From positions 1-62,939 of the forward strand of contig MU859265.1 of NCBI GenBank assembly GCA_033297205.1: 62,939 nucleotides of DNA, written 5' to 3'. How positions within the stretch are numbered: the first letter of the stretch is position 1; each line of letters begins with the position of its first letter. This document shows positions 1 through 11,202 of this stretch, piece after piece. This stretch comes from Pseudoneurospora amorphoporcata (taxonomy: Eukaryota > Ascomycota > Sordariomycetes > Sordariales > Sordariaceae). The position numbers and the translations under genes are program-made. The notes under the pieces are model-generated. The model was not told where the DNA came from. It made no database searches and saw only the letters and a list, made by a program, of their open reading frames with translations.

Positions 1-402
1 GAGGTTGAAAAAGATCAACAAGGCCTTCGAGACCAAAGAAGTTTATTAGCTGAATTGAACTACTGTTCCAAGCCCGGATCACTGCCCTTGTCACAGTACC
101 GGACTGTTCAGCTCACACCGAACTCGATGACGACTCTTCTTGAAAGCCATAAACAACAACAGACATTTTAAACCTTCTCAAGCAAAGTCGTTGACAACGT
201 CCTTCAACCAACATTTACAGTGGCAGTATCGCAAATCGAGATGATCCTTTTCCTAAAAAGTAGGAGCAGGTGGGCAAGAAAGACGCAGTCGGCCTGCTTT
301 TATTATTCCACCAAAGACAGACAACAAAAACAACGATGCGCATCACCGGATCACGAATTGATGTTGGATGGTTTGGTCAGGTCGCCAAAGAGGCAAAAAG
401 GA

Positions 403-491
403 TGCGGTTTGTGTGGATCGAACACACGACCTTCAGATTTATGAGTGAAGTGGACTTCAGTCTGACGCTCTCCCAACTGAGCTAAACCCGC
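403..491 (-). tRNA. tRNA-Phe (GAA), intron-containing
   Basis: The reverse strand folds as a complete cloverleaf with anticodon GAA. It has an A-box-like GTTTAGCTCAGTTGG and a B box GTTCGATCC. A 16-nt intron (TCCACTTCACTCATAA) sits one base 3' of the anticodon, the canonical eukaryotic position. The acceptor stem carries one apparent G:A mismatch at the fifth pair. From memory, the mature sequence and intron length resemble the Neurospora tRNA-Phe gene, which supports a Sordariomycete origin. Confidence 0.93.
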
Positions 492-1177
492 TGTGGAAGA
501 ATTGGCAATATTTGGCTCTTATATGCAAAACAATGTCAGGCCCCAACATTCCCTCCTCCCATACGGCAATGATCACATCTTTCAGACACACTGAAGCAAC
601 TCGCATCCTAATACCAATCAACGACACGATATGGAAGATTATGGTTGCAACAATGTTGATTATATGCTCATACCGAAGGAACTGTCTACTTGTGATACCT
701 ACAACTCCCCGGACCAGTTTGGCCTCGACTCAAAGCAATCCGACATCAAATGACAACGCCGCTTGTATTAGCGACGGCAAGAGGACTTGTATGTCATGTA
801 TGTACCTGTACTTCCTTTATACTTACCTCCTCTTAAAGCATGTTGGGCCCTTGAAACAGCGGTGGACAGAAGGCAAGGTAAGGCAATGCAAGCAAAAGGG
901 TCTTGCCTTACCTTGCCTTGCCTTGACTTGCCTATATCGTAGAAACTCGCGAAAGTTGCCAAATGCTCCTTGCAGAAATGGCAGGGGCATAGGTCTGGCA
1001 GTTGCGTTTTGGCGGCCGTCAATGAGTATGTACGTGGTTGTCGGGCTCTTTTAACCCTACAGAAGCGTTGGCAACTTTCGCGAGTTTCTACAGTATTCTA
1101 CCCTGACTTGCCTCGCCTTGAGATACCTTGCCTTGTGTGCAGCGCTGGTTTGAAAGCAAAAAAATAGTAACGGTCCT
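492..1177. other. Gene-free stretch with CCTTG-rich inverted repeats
   Basis: No convincing coding region is visible. The stretch holds repeats of the pentamer CCTTG or its complement (about 870-930 and 1100-1137) and two perfect inverted repeats. These are 870-886 against 903-919 (17 bp) and 939-961 against 1069-1091 (23 bp). Confidence 0.7.
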
Positions 1178-1669
1178 GTGGGAGATGTGGGCATGTCTGC
1201 ATCTACAAATGCTCAGACCGATGGGTTCCTATTGGATCTTATCCGAGATGGTCTGCTTGGTCTGCGGGCTGAGCTTCTCCATGGCCATGCCGTGGATAAG
1301 CAACAAATCTGGGATTTCATGTCGTTCTACCAGTTGATGGCTCCGAGTTATGTGGACTGGAATCAAAAGAGCAGAAGAAGCGTAGTCCAAGAGTTCAGGG
1401 AGGACTACCCTGGTCTATGTAAGTCATGAAACCATTCTGCCGGGCTTGTCCCACATCAACTTATGCATTCCTATCGCCACGAGAGAAGTTGTATTAACAT
1501 ACCTCTCTTAATTGCAGCCCCACAACCAAGTCGTGCAGAAAAGGTAGCTGGAGATTTCCCCCGTCCTATCCCCTATTCGGACACAATTAAGAGCTTCCAA
1601 CATTTTCAGGTATGGGAGAGAGTGAAGGATCCTGCTGAACTCATACCGACAAATGAAGGTCGTCTTTAG
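1178..1669 (+). CDS. Possible small spliced hypothetical protein
   Basis: I do not recognise this protein. An ATG at 1178 opens a frame that reaches a canonical GTAAGT donor at 1419. A TTGCAG acceptor at 1517 restores the same frame until the TAG at 1667-1669. The exons would be 1178-1418 and 1518-1669, giving 130 residues. The first exon has an amphipathic look (GFLLDLIRDGLLGLRAELL, then SFYQLMAPSYVDW). No domain, signal peptide or membrane segment is evident. The in-frame splice is the main support. The gene could be spurious, because 1670-2830 next to it is empty and no homologue is recognised. Confidence 0.3.
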
Positions 1670-2830
1670 GAAGGCCTTGGACTAGGGGTCTTGGACTAGG
1701 TTGGTAAGAGGGCTGCTTCAGTTCGACAAAAGGCGCACGACGAACCAGCCAAGGTACACAGGCCGTGACTTTGGGACTATAAGATAGACTTCGTCAGTTG
1801 GGAAACATACGGTGTCAAGGTAAGCGTGGACATGGCGTTGAGAAATCAGGAAGCAGTATATTTCTATTACAGATTAACGACGGCTCGGATGAAATTATGT
1901 GTTCTGGTCGGGGAATCAAGCAAAGAGTTTTGCAAAAACCACATGTATACTTCTCGTAGAATTATAAGCAACACAAATCCGTCACCAGAACTCATTATCG
2001 AAGAGGGAGTGTAGTTTTGAACAGCGCAAATTCTAGTAGTCCATGGATTCTTACAGTCTTGGTATGGTAAAGACGAAATGGCCGTGAAGTGTATAATGGC
2101 AATCCAAATATTTGATTGACCCCCGGTGGTTTCCCCAGCAATTATCGCTACCGCCCAGCAACCTGAAGCACCCCGCAGTATCCTAGTCTCCTCCACAGGG
2201 GAGGGAGCGAAGAAGGAAAGGAACCCCCACCACGGGGAAAGATGGGCAAGCTCCAGCCCCCCACCAAACAGGTGACTGCCCCCTTGCATGGAAGTCAGAC
2301 CTGTCAATCAATGTCAATCGCAGTGTCCCGCAGTGTCCACAGCTGCAGTGGTTCGTGCCGGGTGAATTGAGGGGCAGGCGCAAACAACCAGCAAAATAGG
2401 CTGAAATCAGAGCTCCGTCATGTGGAACACCCGAACCCATCGCAGTTTCCAGTTTCCCGTGTCATTTCCATTTGCACGACGCGAAACCGCACATCCGCAC
2501 GCATTGGCGACATGCATCGAAGGTTGGAATCGGTCCGTTCGGGAGCAAGTCGCGGCGGGGTGAGCTTTCCCTCAAGGTCCTCGGTACTGACCCTGTGGTA
2601 GGTAAGGTACCTAGCTTCCATGGAATACAAATCGTCGCTCTTTCCCTCGTCCTCCTCTGGCTTCCCATCTCGTCATCATTTTCTCTCATTTTTGTGAAAC
2701 AGCGTCAGTGACATCATCGTTTTCTTCGTGCGCGACACACTCAAGATCACAGATTACTTCCTTCAACCACCTTCACCACCACCAAACTAGCTGAGCATTA
2801 GCAGCGCATAATCATAACAACACAGCCAGA
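1670..2830. other. Intergenic, upstream of aldose 1-epimerase
   Basis: Only short overlapping open frames without domain-like content are seen. The 3' part, with pyrimidine-rich stretches such as CTTCCTTCAACCACC near 2758, is the likely promoter and leader of the epimerase gene at 2831. Confidence 0.5.
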
Positions 2831-3979
2831 ATGTCTAACCCAACCGCCTCCTTCATCCCCCTGGGAGCCATCATCCAGTCCCTCGACGTCACCGGCACCA
2901 ATATCGTGCTCGGCTTCTCCTCCCAAAAGGCCTACGAGTCGCACAACACCTGCTTCTTCGGCGAGACCATCGGCCGCGTCGCCAACCGCGTCAAGGATGC
3001 CAAGATCGATTCCCTCAACGGCGGGAAATCGTACACCCTGGCCGCCAACAATGGCGTCAACAACCTGCACGGCGGCGTCAAGGGTTGGGGCAAGAAGGTC
3101 TGGGACGGCCCCAAGCCCGTTGGTATCAAGGAGATCCCCGCGTTCGAGGGCAAGAGCGATAAGATTGATGGTGGTGAGAGCGTCCAGTTTACGCTTGTGA
3201 GCGAGGACGGCGATGAGGGTTTCCCCGGCAAGGTTGAGGCGAGGGTGATTTACACTGTTAGCAAGGAGAAGAGCGAGGATGGCAAGGAGAAGGTCTTGTT
3301 GGCAATCGAGTATGAGGCGGAGTTGTTGGATGGTGAGGTCGAGGAGACGGTCATCAACATGACCAACCACTCGTGCGTATTTCCTGCTCGCCGTCTTCCC
3401 GGTCCTGGTGGACCATATCACACGAAAGGAAGCACGTCAGTGAACTAACAGACCAAAAACGACAGATACTTCAACCTGACCGGCGGCCCTTCTATCGAAG
3501 GCACTATCGTCACCCTCGCCACAAACCAGTACCTCCCCGTCGACCAAGGCGGTATCCCCACCGGCGGCCCCGCGCCCTTCCCTGACCCTGTGGTCAAGGC
3601 TGGCGGCAACGCCCCCTTCACCCTTGGCGCCGTCGAGCCCGATATTGACGACTGCTTCATCGTCAACGAGGACCCGTCGTCCGTCCCCATCGACACCCGC
3701 TCGCTGCCCCTCAAGAAGAATCTCAGCGCGTTCCACCCCGAGTCCAAGATCCACCTCGAGGTGTACAGCACCGAGCCCGCCTTCCAGTTCTACACGGGTA
3801 AGTACATTGACATTCCCGCGGTGGATGGCGTTCCCGCTCGGAAGGCTCGCGCTGGCTTCTGCCTTGAGCCGAGCAGGTGGGTCAATGCTTGCAATGTGCC
3901 CGAGTGGAAGGGGCAGATGTTGCTGAAGAAGGGAGAGAAGTATGGATCCAAGGTTCTGTACAGGGCGTGGAAGGAGTAA
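2831..3979 (+). CDS. Aldose 1-epimerase (galactose mutarotase)
   Basis: This enzyme interconverts alpha and beta anomers of hexoses such as galactose and feeds the Leloir pathway in the cytosol. Exons are 2831-3372 and 3466-3979 (351 aa, normal for the family). The 93-nt intron has donor GTGCGT and acceptor ACAG. Splicing rebuilds the hallmark NHSYFNL, whose His is the catalytic acid. The N-terminal part shows the family's GRVANRV motif and NNLHGG. Near the C terminus, AGFCLEPSRWVNA carries the catalytic Glu. There is no signal peptide, so a cytosolic location is inferred. The gene converges with DNA ligase I, whose stop codon is only 169 bp away. Function is confident; physiological substrate preference cannot be read from sequence. 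Confidence 0.93.
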
Positions 3980-4148
3980 AGATGTGTGCTATGGAAGGAT
4001 GATGAGAAATGCGAAATAGATACCAAAAAGGAGGCACGAATGCGAAGTGGTCGTTACACACAAGTCTTTGTGCATCTATGGTTATTTTCAGCCGGCGTTG
4101 ATTGAGTGATTGCCTGGTACGGATCCCGAAGAATCCCCTGATAGTGTC

Positions 4149-6961
4149 CTATTCCTCATTCCCAATCTCGTCCTCATCCTCATTCTCCAATTCCACCTCA
4201 ACAACATCCCCTCCACCCTCAACCAGGGGCGCAGGTGCCTTCGCCTCCTGCTTCCTCCACAATCCCGCCAAAAACTCACTCGTACTCGCCTCCTCAACCC
4301 CCTTATCCTCCCTCTTCCTCAGGAACCTCGGAAATCTCAAACTCAGCCCCTTATCCTCTCTCACCAGTCCAATGGCCGCCGTATACGTCGGACTAATCGT
4401 GATATCCGCAAACGCCACCTCCCACACCTCCTGCGGCTCAAACCACACATCCGGATGCCCCCCACCACTATACTCGACAAACCCCGGTTTCGTTGCATGC
4501 ACATTCCGTGGCTCCCCATCATCGCTAAAGGAGCCGTCTTTATCGTAAAATTCCCGGTTGGCTTTATAAAAGGCGTCGGTGAACCCGCTCATGCACTTGC
4601 ATACTGCTTCCAGCAATCCGGTTTCTTCGTTGCGCACGGCGAGAAGGATGGGAGACCACCACTTGGCTTTGCGGCCGGAGCCGTGCCAGGCCGCGATGGG
4701 GATCAGATCCAAGGTGTCCGAGAAGCCGGCGGAGGTGCCGATGTAGTCTTTTTTGACTTTGAGCCAGGAGTCGAGACGCTTGTCGGGTTCGTAGGTCGCT
4801 AGGAGGGGTTTGCGTCGGGAGGAGGAGGGTTTCTTTTCGAGGATGGGCGTATCGGGTGTCGTTTCCGTGGGGTTGTACTTGGCTCTGGCGGTAGTGTTTC
4901 CCTTGGAGGGCTTTTTTGAGGCGGCTAAGACTGTGACAGCATCGGAGGTAGGGAGCTGCTGTTCTTCGGGAATTCCTGGGTCGGCAGTGTTGGCGGTGTC
5001 GTCAGGAGCTGCTAGTTCGGGTAAGTTGTCGAGAATCTTGACCATGATACCTTCACACTTGCTGTCGACGGCTGACTTGAAGAACTCAAGGACCGTTTCC
5101 GAGTCTTGGGACGTCGCATCAATGCTTTTGACCCAGGTGAAGTGATGCGATATTTCCACAAAGAGTGATCGTAACATGTCTCGCCGTTCTCGGAATGATC
5201 TGTCGAGGAGTGACTGCCCGTTGAGATACATGAGGTCGAATGCGAACAGACACACGTCAATGGTGATGCTGCCTATAGCCACATCTTTCCTGGCTCGGTT
5301 CGTCAATGTCTGGAAGTTCTTCAGCTCGCCCGTGGCCCGGTCCACGGCGACCACTTCGCCCTCCATGATGAAGCTCTGGACATCGTCGCCCCTGATTTTG
5401 GGAACGAGCGCGACGAGGTCGGGGTACTTGTCTGTCATGAGTTCGAGATGACGGGAGAAGATGGAGACCACTCCCTTCTCGTCGCAATGGATTTGGGCAC
5501 GCTGGCCGTCATACTTGTACTCGCAGGCGAAGTCCCGTCCTTGAAGTCGAGTGAGCATCTCTGACAGGTCTCTAGTGATGCCCCCGAGCATGGGCCGCAG
5601 GGGAATGTGAAGTGTTAGACCGCATCGCACCAACAAATCCTCACACACACCAATATCGAGCAGTACTGGAACAAGATCGTTGTAGTCGGGATGTCGGGCA
5701 AATGAGGCCTTGACAATCTCTTCGGCCTTCAGGTAGATCTCGGCTAGCTCCTCTTTCTTCTGCTTCGCCAGTTGGTTTGTGTCTTTTGTTGGGAAGTCCG
5801 CGCCTGGAGGTTTCGAGAGCAAAAAGGCTCGAGCAAGGGCAATGAGCATGGTGGTTTTGACGGCTCCGATGCGCAACTAAACCATGTTAGCCAGATGACA
5901 TGGCTCGGACAAGCTCAACTTACATGTTGACATAGTGTCCTGACGACATATCTGCTTTCTTCACCTCCGCGAGCATCTTGGAGCAATTTATCAACAATCC
6001 GTTGCTTTACATCACCACTACCTTGCCCCTGAGTCTTGGCTATCTTGACCAAGGACTGGAAGACGCCCTTGATTGTGAGTGGTTTAGGCTTTCGCAGAGT
6101 AAAACTCTGTTTCTTCTTTGCCTCGAACGCAACATCGCCTGGGTCACCCAGCCTATCATAGAGTATCTTGAGTGACCTGTTGTCGAGGCCACATACTTGC
6201 TTGAGAGCCTTTGAGATCGCAGAACCTCCCAAACCAAGTTCCATAGACACATACGGTGGGGAAATGGCGTTCGTTGCAAGCCAAACCGCGGGCAATAAGC
6301 TGGATGGATCTCCTTCAATCAACAACCGGACACAGTTGACTAGAGTGTCGATAATTTTGATCCTGCTCGAGGTACCGCTAACCAACACAAAGCATCGTGT
6401 AAGGAGGGCGTAGGATGCATCGCCTCCATCATTGGCCCACGATTCCTGGAGCCGGGGGATGTACTTGGATGGGTCAAAGGTCAACGGACTTTCGTCCAGG
6501 GGGATAGATGCTGATGCCTGGTCTTCTGTAGCGGCTGCCGAAGAGAGTGACAATGTATTCTTCCCTTTTGGCAGATCAGCCTTGGGCGGTGAAGTTACTG
6601 TCTGTGGTTTCGACTCCTTGGTTGGTTCAACCGTGACTGTGTCCACGGACCCTGTTGCTGGCACAGGCAGATCATCCTGCGGGCGGACACTATTTTCCCT
6701 CCTCGGAGTTGTTGAGGCCCTTGCTTCGGCATCCCATTCGGCCTGCAACTTCCGCGCAAGTTCCTCATCGGTCAATTGCTCTTCCGCCCGCCCTTTCTGA
6801 GTTGGCTGGGAATTGGACTCCGTTGGCAAAGGAGACGGTTCCTTGGCAGCACCATTCTGCTTCTGTTTAGCGAAGAAGTATTCGAGACCTCTGCTGGGCA
6901 CCGAGGAAAATGATTGCTTTGCGCCAGAGTTGAGTTTGCGTTTCTTGGCTGGACTGGACAT
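4149..6961 (-). CDS. DNA ligase I (ATP-dependent, Cdc9/LIG1 type)
   Basis: This ligase joins Okazaki fragments and seals repair nicks in the nucleus. Coding segments are 6961-5924 and 5876-4149, separated by a 47-nt intron with a GTAAGT donor and TTTAG acceptor. The spliced product is 921 aa, close to human ligase I. The N-terminal ~250 residues are disordered, basic and Ser/Pro-rich (KKRKL near residue 7 could be a nuclear signal). The DNA-binding and adenylation domains follow. The adenylated lysine lies in EYKYDGQRAQ (K about 467). Downstream motifs MEGEVVA and EGIMVK are also present, followed by the OB-fold (DTLDLIPIAAWHGSGRK). The last 25 residues are strongly acidic. The gene shares a ~630-bp divergent intergenic region with eIF3k. 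Confidence 0.95.
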
Positions 6962-7591
6962 GTTTGGTGCGGAGACGTGTTTGGAGTCTGAAGTTCAGAA
7001 AGTCACGGATCAAAGAGGCTCATGATGGAAGACGGTTTCATCCTAAGGAGGTCGTCAGTGTTGTTCAGTTCTCAGAATGTGTGCATTCGGACAAAGCCGA
7101 GTTGATGACGTCTGCTTTTTGATCGCGACAAGCAACAGCGCGTTTGCCAGCTGCACGAGCCTGCCACGCGGCCACCTGACCGACCAGCTGTCTCAAGCTG
7201 TCACAAGCACCGAAGACGGCAAGTCCTCAAACGGCCACAACACAATGTCAAGGGCCTCTTTGCCAAGACAACAACCCCACCCCTCGAGCTAACCCCAATC
7301 AGGCTCTAGCGTTCACACACGAAAAACCAGCCCCATGAAAGGGCAGTGGTTCACAGCAAGAACCCCACCATCCGCTCTTTGATGGATTGAGGCCGAAAAC
7401 TTGCGAACGCAAAAGACAGCAAGAGAGCCCTTCGATACTCTGCATTTGTCCCCCCATCAACTGCCAACCTCGCCGAGACTCCAGCACCAACCCCCCCGCG
7501 CCGACCCATCAAGCTCCCGAGGTCCTCCTTCGCCCCCAAGATAAATAACCCCCCGACCCTCAGCCAAACTCCGTCCGACTTTTTGCCCATC
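6962..7591. other. Bidirectional promoter region of DNA ligase I and eIF3k
   Basis: The two genes start back to back, so both promoters must lie here. I see no extra gene; the open frames inside are short and unlike any domain. Confidence 0.6.
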
Positions 7592-8543
7592 ATGAACGGC
7601 GAGGATCCCCAGGAGCGCCCCGACTTCATTCGCGCCATCATCAACGGTCTCGAGCGTTACAACCCCGAAGCCGCTGGCACTCTCGAAGCCTACCTCACCC
7701 AGCAATGTGAGGAGAAGTTCTGCGACTGCAACGCCAACCGCGCGCTGCTCAAGCTGTACGTCGACACCCTCCATACCTTTTACGAAAGAGACCTGAATGA
7801 TGTGCAATGTCAACGTTTCCTATTACCTGATCGTGGAACAATATCCACGAATGAAGTTCATTATTAGCTCTATCTGACAACTGGTCCTCTATTCTCTGCT
7901 TATTGCCCTCCCCGAGTCATGGTTTACAGAAACAACCCTGATGAGCAATGCCTTTGCTAACCACAAGCCCATATCTGCCTGCCACCTAAACAGCTACCAA
8001 CTCAACCCTGACCGCATCAAGGATGAGGCCATCACCAACATCCTCGTCAAGGCCATGACCCAGTTCCCCTCGCCCCAGTTCGACCTCGCCCTCCACCTCC
8101 TCAGCCCCTCGCAGTCCAGCCCGGGCCCCAACTCTAGCTCGGAGCTCACCGAGGCCGTGTCCAAGCTGCGCGCCCTCAATGCCCAGCTCGAGGGCGCCGA
8201 GTACGCCCGCTTCTGGGCCACTCTCGACAGCGACGACCTCTACGCCGACCTGACCACCGACATCGCCGGCTTCGAAGATATGATCCGCGTCCGCATCGCC
8301 CAGCTCGTTGGCCAGTCGTACCGCGAGATCCAGTTCGCCGTGCTCGAGAGCTGGCTCGGCCTCAACAACGCCGAGGCCACCACCCAGTTCATCACCGAGA
8401 CGTGCGGCTGGAAGGTCGAGGGCGATCTCGTTCAGATCCCTAAGAATGCCGAGAACGAGGCGCGCAAGGCCGAGATCCGCGAGGACGTCAACGTCGACAT
8501 GTTCGCGAGGATCATCAAGCGCAGCTGGGAGGAGTCTGCTTAG
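7592..8543 (+). CDS. Eukaryotic translation initiation factor 3 subunit K
   Basis: This is a non-core subunit of eIF3, which organises the 43S pre-initiation complex on the 40S ribosome. Exons are 7592-7755 and 7994-8543 (237 aa). The 238-nt intron is long for this window, with donor GTACGT and acceptor AACAG. It rebuilds the conserved ANxxLLKLYQLNP segment, matching human eIF3k (ANLAVLKLYQFNP). The family context ERYNPEAAGTLEAYL is at the N terminus, and a PCI/CSN8-like winged-helix region lies around residues 120-215 (FEDMIRVRIAQLVGQSYREI, then LESWLGLNN). The ATG at 7592 was preferred to an upstream non-ATG in the same frame because eIF3k homologues start close to this point. Confidence 0.93.
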
Positions 8544-9335
8544 GACCCGTCGACACCACTCAGCAGTGACAAGATGCTGTGAAGGAAGAGATTTGAAGAA
8601 ATGACCTTTCTTTTAAAACATGGACGATGGGCGGAGGATAAGAAGAGAGAGGACGAGAAACAACGGGGGGCCTGATGTCAATACCCGTATAATTACATCC
8701 TTCTGTGTGTGTGTGATTGGGCCCCAATTTCTTGCATCTGGTAGCAAAAAAAAAGCTCTGGCGTTTTTGGGTTTTCAGACAATTGTTGAAAGAACGGAAT
8801 CGGGCGGGCACGTTTTTTACCCCGTCACTACTGTTGCTATGTAGCTACTTTACACCTGTCTTTTGGTCTCGGAACAGACAGCCGTCGCGTAGATAGAGGC
8901 AGAAGTGGGATTCCTGACGGCGGTTGTGGTTGATGTCTTGCGGGTTTCTATTATGGGTGTTTGGAAGAGCATACATGGTAGACTTTGTCAAGGGCGTCGG
9001 AATATGAAACGATGATATGACCACTTGGTAGACCCGTGACTGGCAAGTCTCGACATGGCTTTGGACCTCCCTCAAAGCGCCCCGATGTTTGTGAGCCTGT
9101 TGCCGTCTCATCCTCTCAAAATTGTGATTTTAGGCCTTCCTTTCTTTTTAAGAGCTAATTTGGTTTAAATCGTCTAGTTAACCCGTAAATGTTTGGACCT
9201 TTTGGCTCCCTAACGCCTTTCCACTGCCCAACATTTCATGACAAAAGCAACTCACCACACCTCCCTTCCATAGACTCCGGTTCTCATGTGCATGAACAGT
9301 GTTTTGACAGCTCACCTCATCTCATGAGTAGTGCC
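8544..9335. other. 3' regions between eIF3k and the Tsr4-type gene
   Basis: The two flanking genes converge here, so both 3' UTRs and terminators should lie in this stretch. No additional gene is supported. Confidence 0.5.
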
Positions 9336-10753
9336 TTACCGCTTAACACTCAACTCTTCCCACTGAACCCCAGCCCACTCCTCCACATACCCAGCCACGC
9401 CCCTCTCCGTTCCCCTCGGGCTACAGTCCTTCTCACAAACACCCACAATAATCGTACCCCAATCCATGCCCTCCATCGAGTCCTCCTCGCACTCCAGCTC
9501 CTCAATCGCGTGGGGAGTCAACTGCACCTCAAACACCCTTCCAGCACCACAGTTTGCGCACCGAGGGATCTTCCCCTTAGCCGTAGTACTGACCTTCTCG
9601 TTCGCTGCCGCAGCCGGTACGTGCAAAAGTTTGCCCACGGCGTCATTCTTAGAGTAAAGCAACGGCTGACCAGCAAACTCGTACCGAATCACTTGCTCCG
9701 GGTTCTGACCCACACGATCGGCAAAACGCTGGAAGACTGCGTCCATGGTCGACTCGAAGACGTCCTTGTCTTCACCACCCTTTCCTCCAGACCCGCTGGC
9801 GGCGCCTTCGGTGTCGATGTCCATTGTTTCGATTTCCTGGGGTGGGAGAGAGGGCGTCGGGTCGAGGGTCTCGTAGTCGGCGTCCCAGATCCAGCGTTCG
9901 GGGTAGGGAGGGGGGAGGGCGGAGGCGTCGGTTGGCCAGGGCTCGGAGGGAACGGGCGCGGGACCGGTCTGCTGGGTGTTGTTGAGGGAGAGAGTTTGGG
10001 CGAAGCTTTTGGGGAGGTCATTGGCTGCTTGTTCTTGTTGCTGCTGTTCTGTTGTTGTTTGTTCCTGTGTCTTCGTCGTCTCTGGTACTGCTGCTACCAC
10101 TGGTGTCTCCTGCTTCGGCGCAAACGGGTTCACAGCCGCAGCCCCCTTAGGCGCAAAAGGGTTCACTGAGCCTCCCGAGGCACCACCACCGCCGGTCGCA
10201 AAGGGGTTGGTCTTTGCTCCACTAGCCGGCTTCGCGCCGAACAAAGCCTCACCAAGTCCCAGGGTAGAAGCCTTGGGCATCTCGACCTTCTTCTCCTCTA
10301 CTGCGGCAGCCTTCTTCTTATCCTCCTTCACAGCGGGCGCATCCACTGCCACCCTGACGCCCCTCACGGCTCTGATGCTGCCCTCCTTTCTGCGGCAGCT
10401 CTTCCTCCGGCAGGAAAAGACGTAGAGACGGCGCTCGTGGCCGGGAAAGCGTTCGGGGAGTTCCGCGTTGAGTTGGAGGAGGAGGATCATGTAGTCCTTG
10501 CAGACCTTGCACTTGGCGAGGGCGGCAGAGGCGGGGGAGTCTTCTTCGAGCCATTCCTGTTGAAGGTTTCTTTGATTAGAGTACGACATGTATAAGGGTT
10601 GTGAGTGGACAAGAGAAAAGTACATACAGGAACACCACCCAGGCGGCTGATCTTCTCGCCATTGGAGTCGGCGTCGGCATAGCCGAGGAGGACGTTGGTC
10701 TCGGTGAACTCGAGATCCTCGCCCTCGTCAGAGGAGTCGTCGTAGGGAGCCAT
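9336..10753 (-). CDS. PDCD2/Tsr4-family protein (40S ribosomal protein escort)
   Basis: Family members chaperone ribosomal protein uS5 (Rps2) co-translationally and are needed for 20S pre-rRNA processing. Segments are 10753-10628 and 10556-9336, with a 71-nt intron (GTATGT donor, CAACAG acceptor), giving 448 aa. The N terminus is acidic, followed by LGYAD. A zinc-ribbon-like set of cysteines (CKVCKDYM, then SCRRKSCRRKEGSIR) follows. The middle (about residues 140-270) is low-complexity Lys/Ala/Gln-rich. The C-terminal PDCD2_C domain carries IPRCANCGAGRVFEVQL and ECEEDSMEGMDWGTI, ending shortly after GYVEEWAGVQWEEL. Domain order and length fit the fungal orthologue. Confidence 0.88.
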
Positions 10754-11202
10754 ATTTTCTGATGATAGTTCGGTTTAGACGTCCGATGTACGACTGCGAT
10801 GTGGTTCGGGAATACGTTCAGTTGAGAGAGGTAGAGAGAGCGCTGTCCGGTGGATCACAATATGTCAAGCATGAATGGAATTTGGAATTTGGAATTTTTG
10901 GCGCCCGGGCAACTGAACTCCAATGCAACAGCGGGACCCTCAAATTTTGGCGGGGTAAATCTTGAACGGGCCCCGCTATGACCGTGATCCAGGTCCCGTC
11001 CCGTCCAGGCTGTTGATGTGGCTCCTGCACAGAGCAGCCAGCCCCTGAGATGTTGATAGTACATAAAGTCAACTCATGGGGTACAGACATATGCGTAAGG
11101 TAACAAGCAGGAAAGTGAGAATGAAACAGAGATTTGGACATTCGTCGCCATGAATTAAATTCTTAAATAGGTATCTTACATGCAGACGATTTACGCAATT
11201 AT
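10754..11202. other. Intergenic between the Tsr4-type gene start and the CCT zeta 3' end
   Basis: Promoter of the upstream gene and 3' UTR of CCT zeta; AT-rich near 11150-11200. No gene is seen. Confidence 0.4.
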
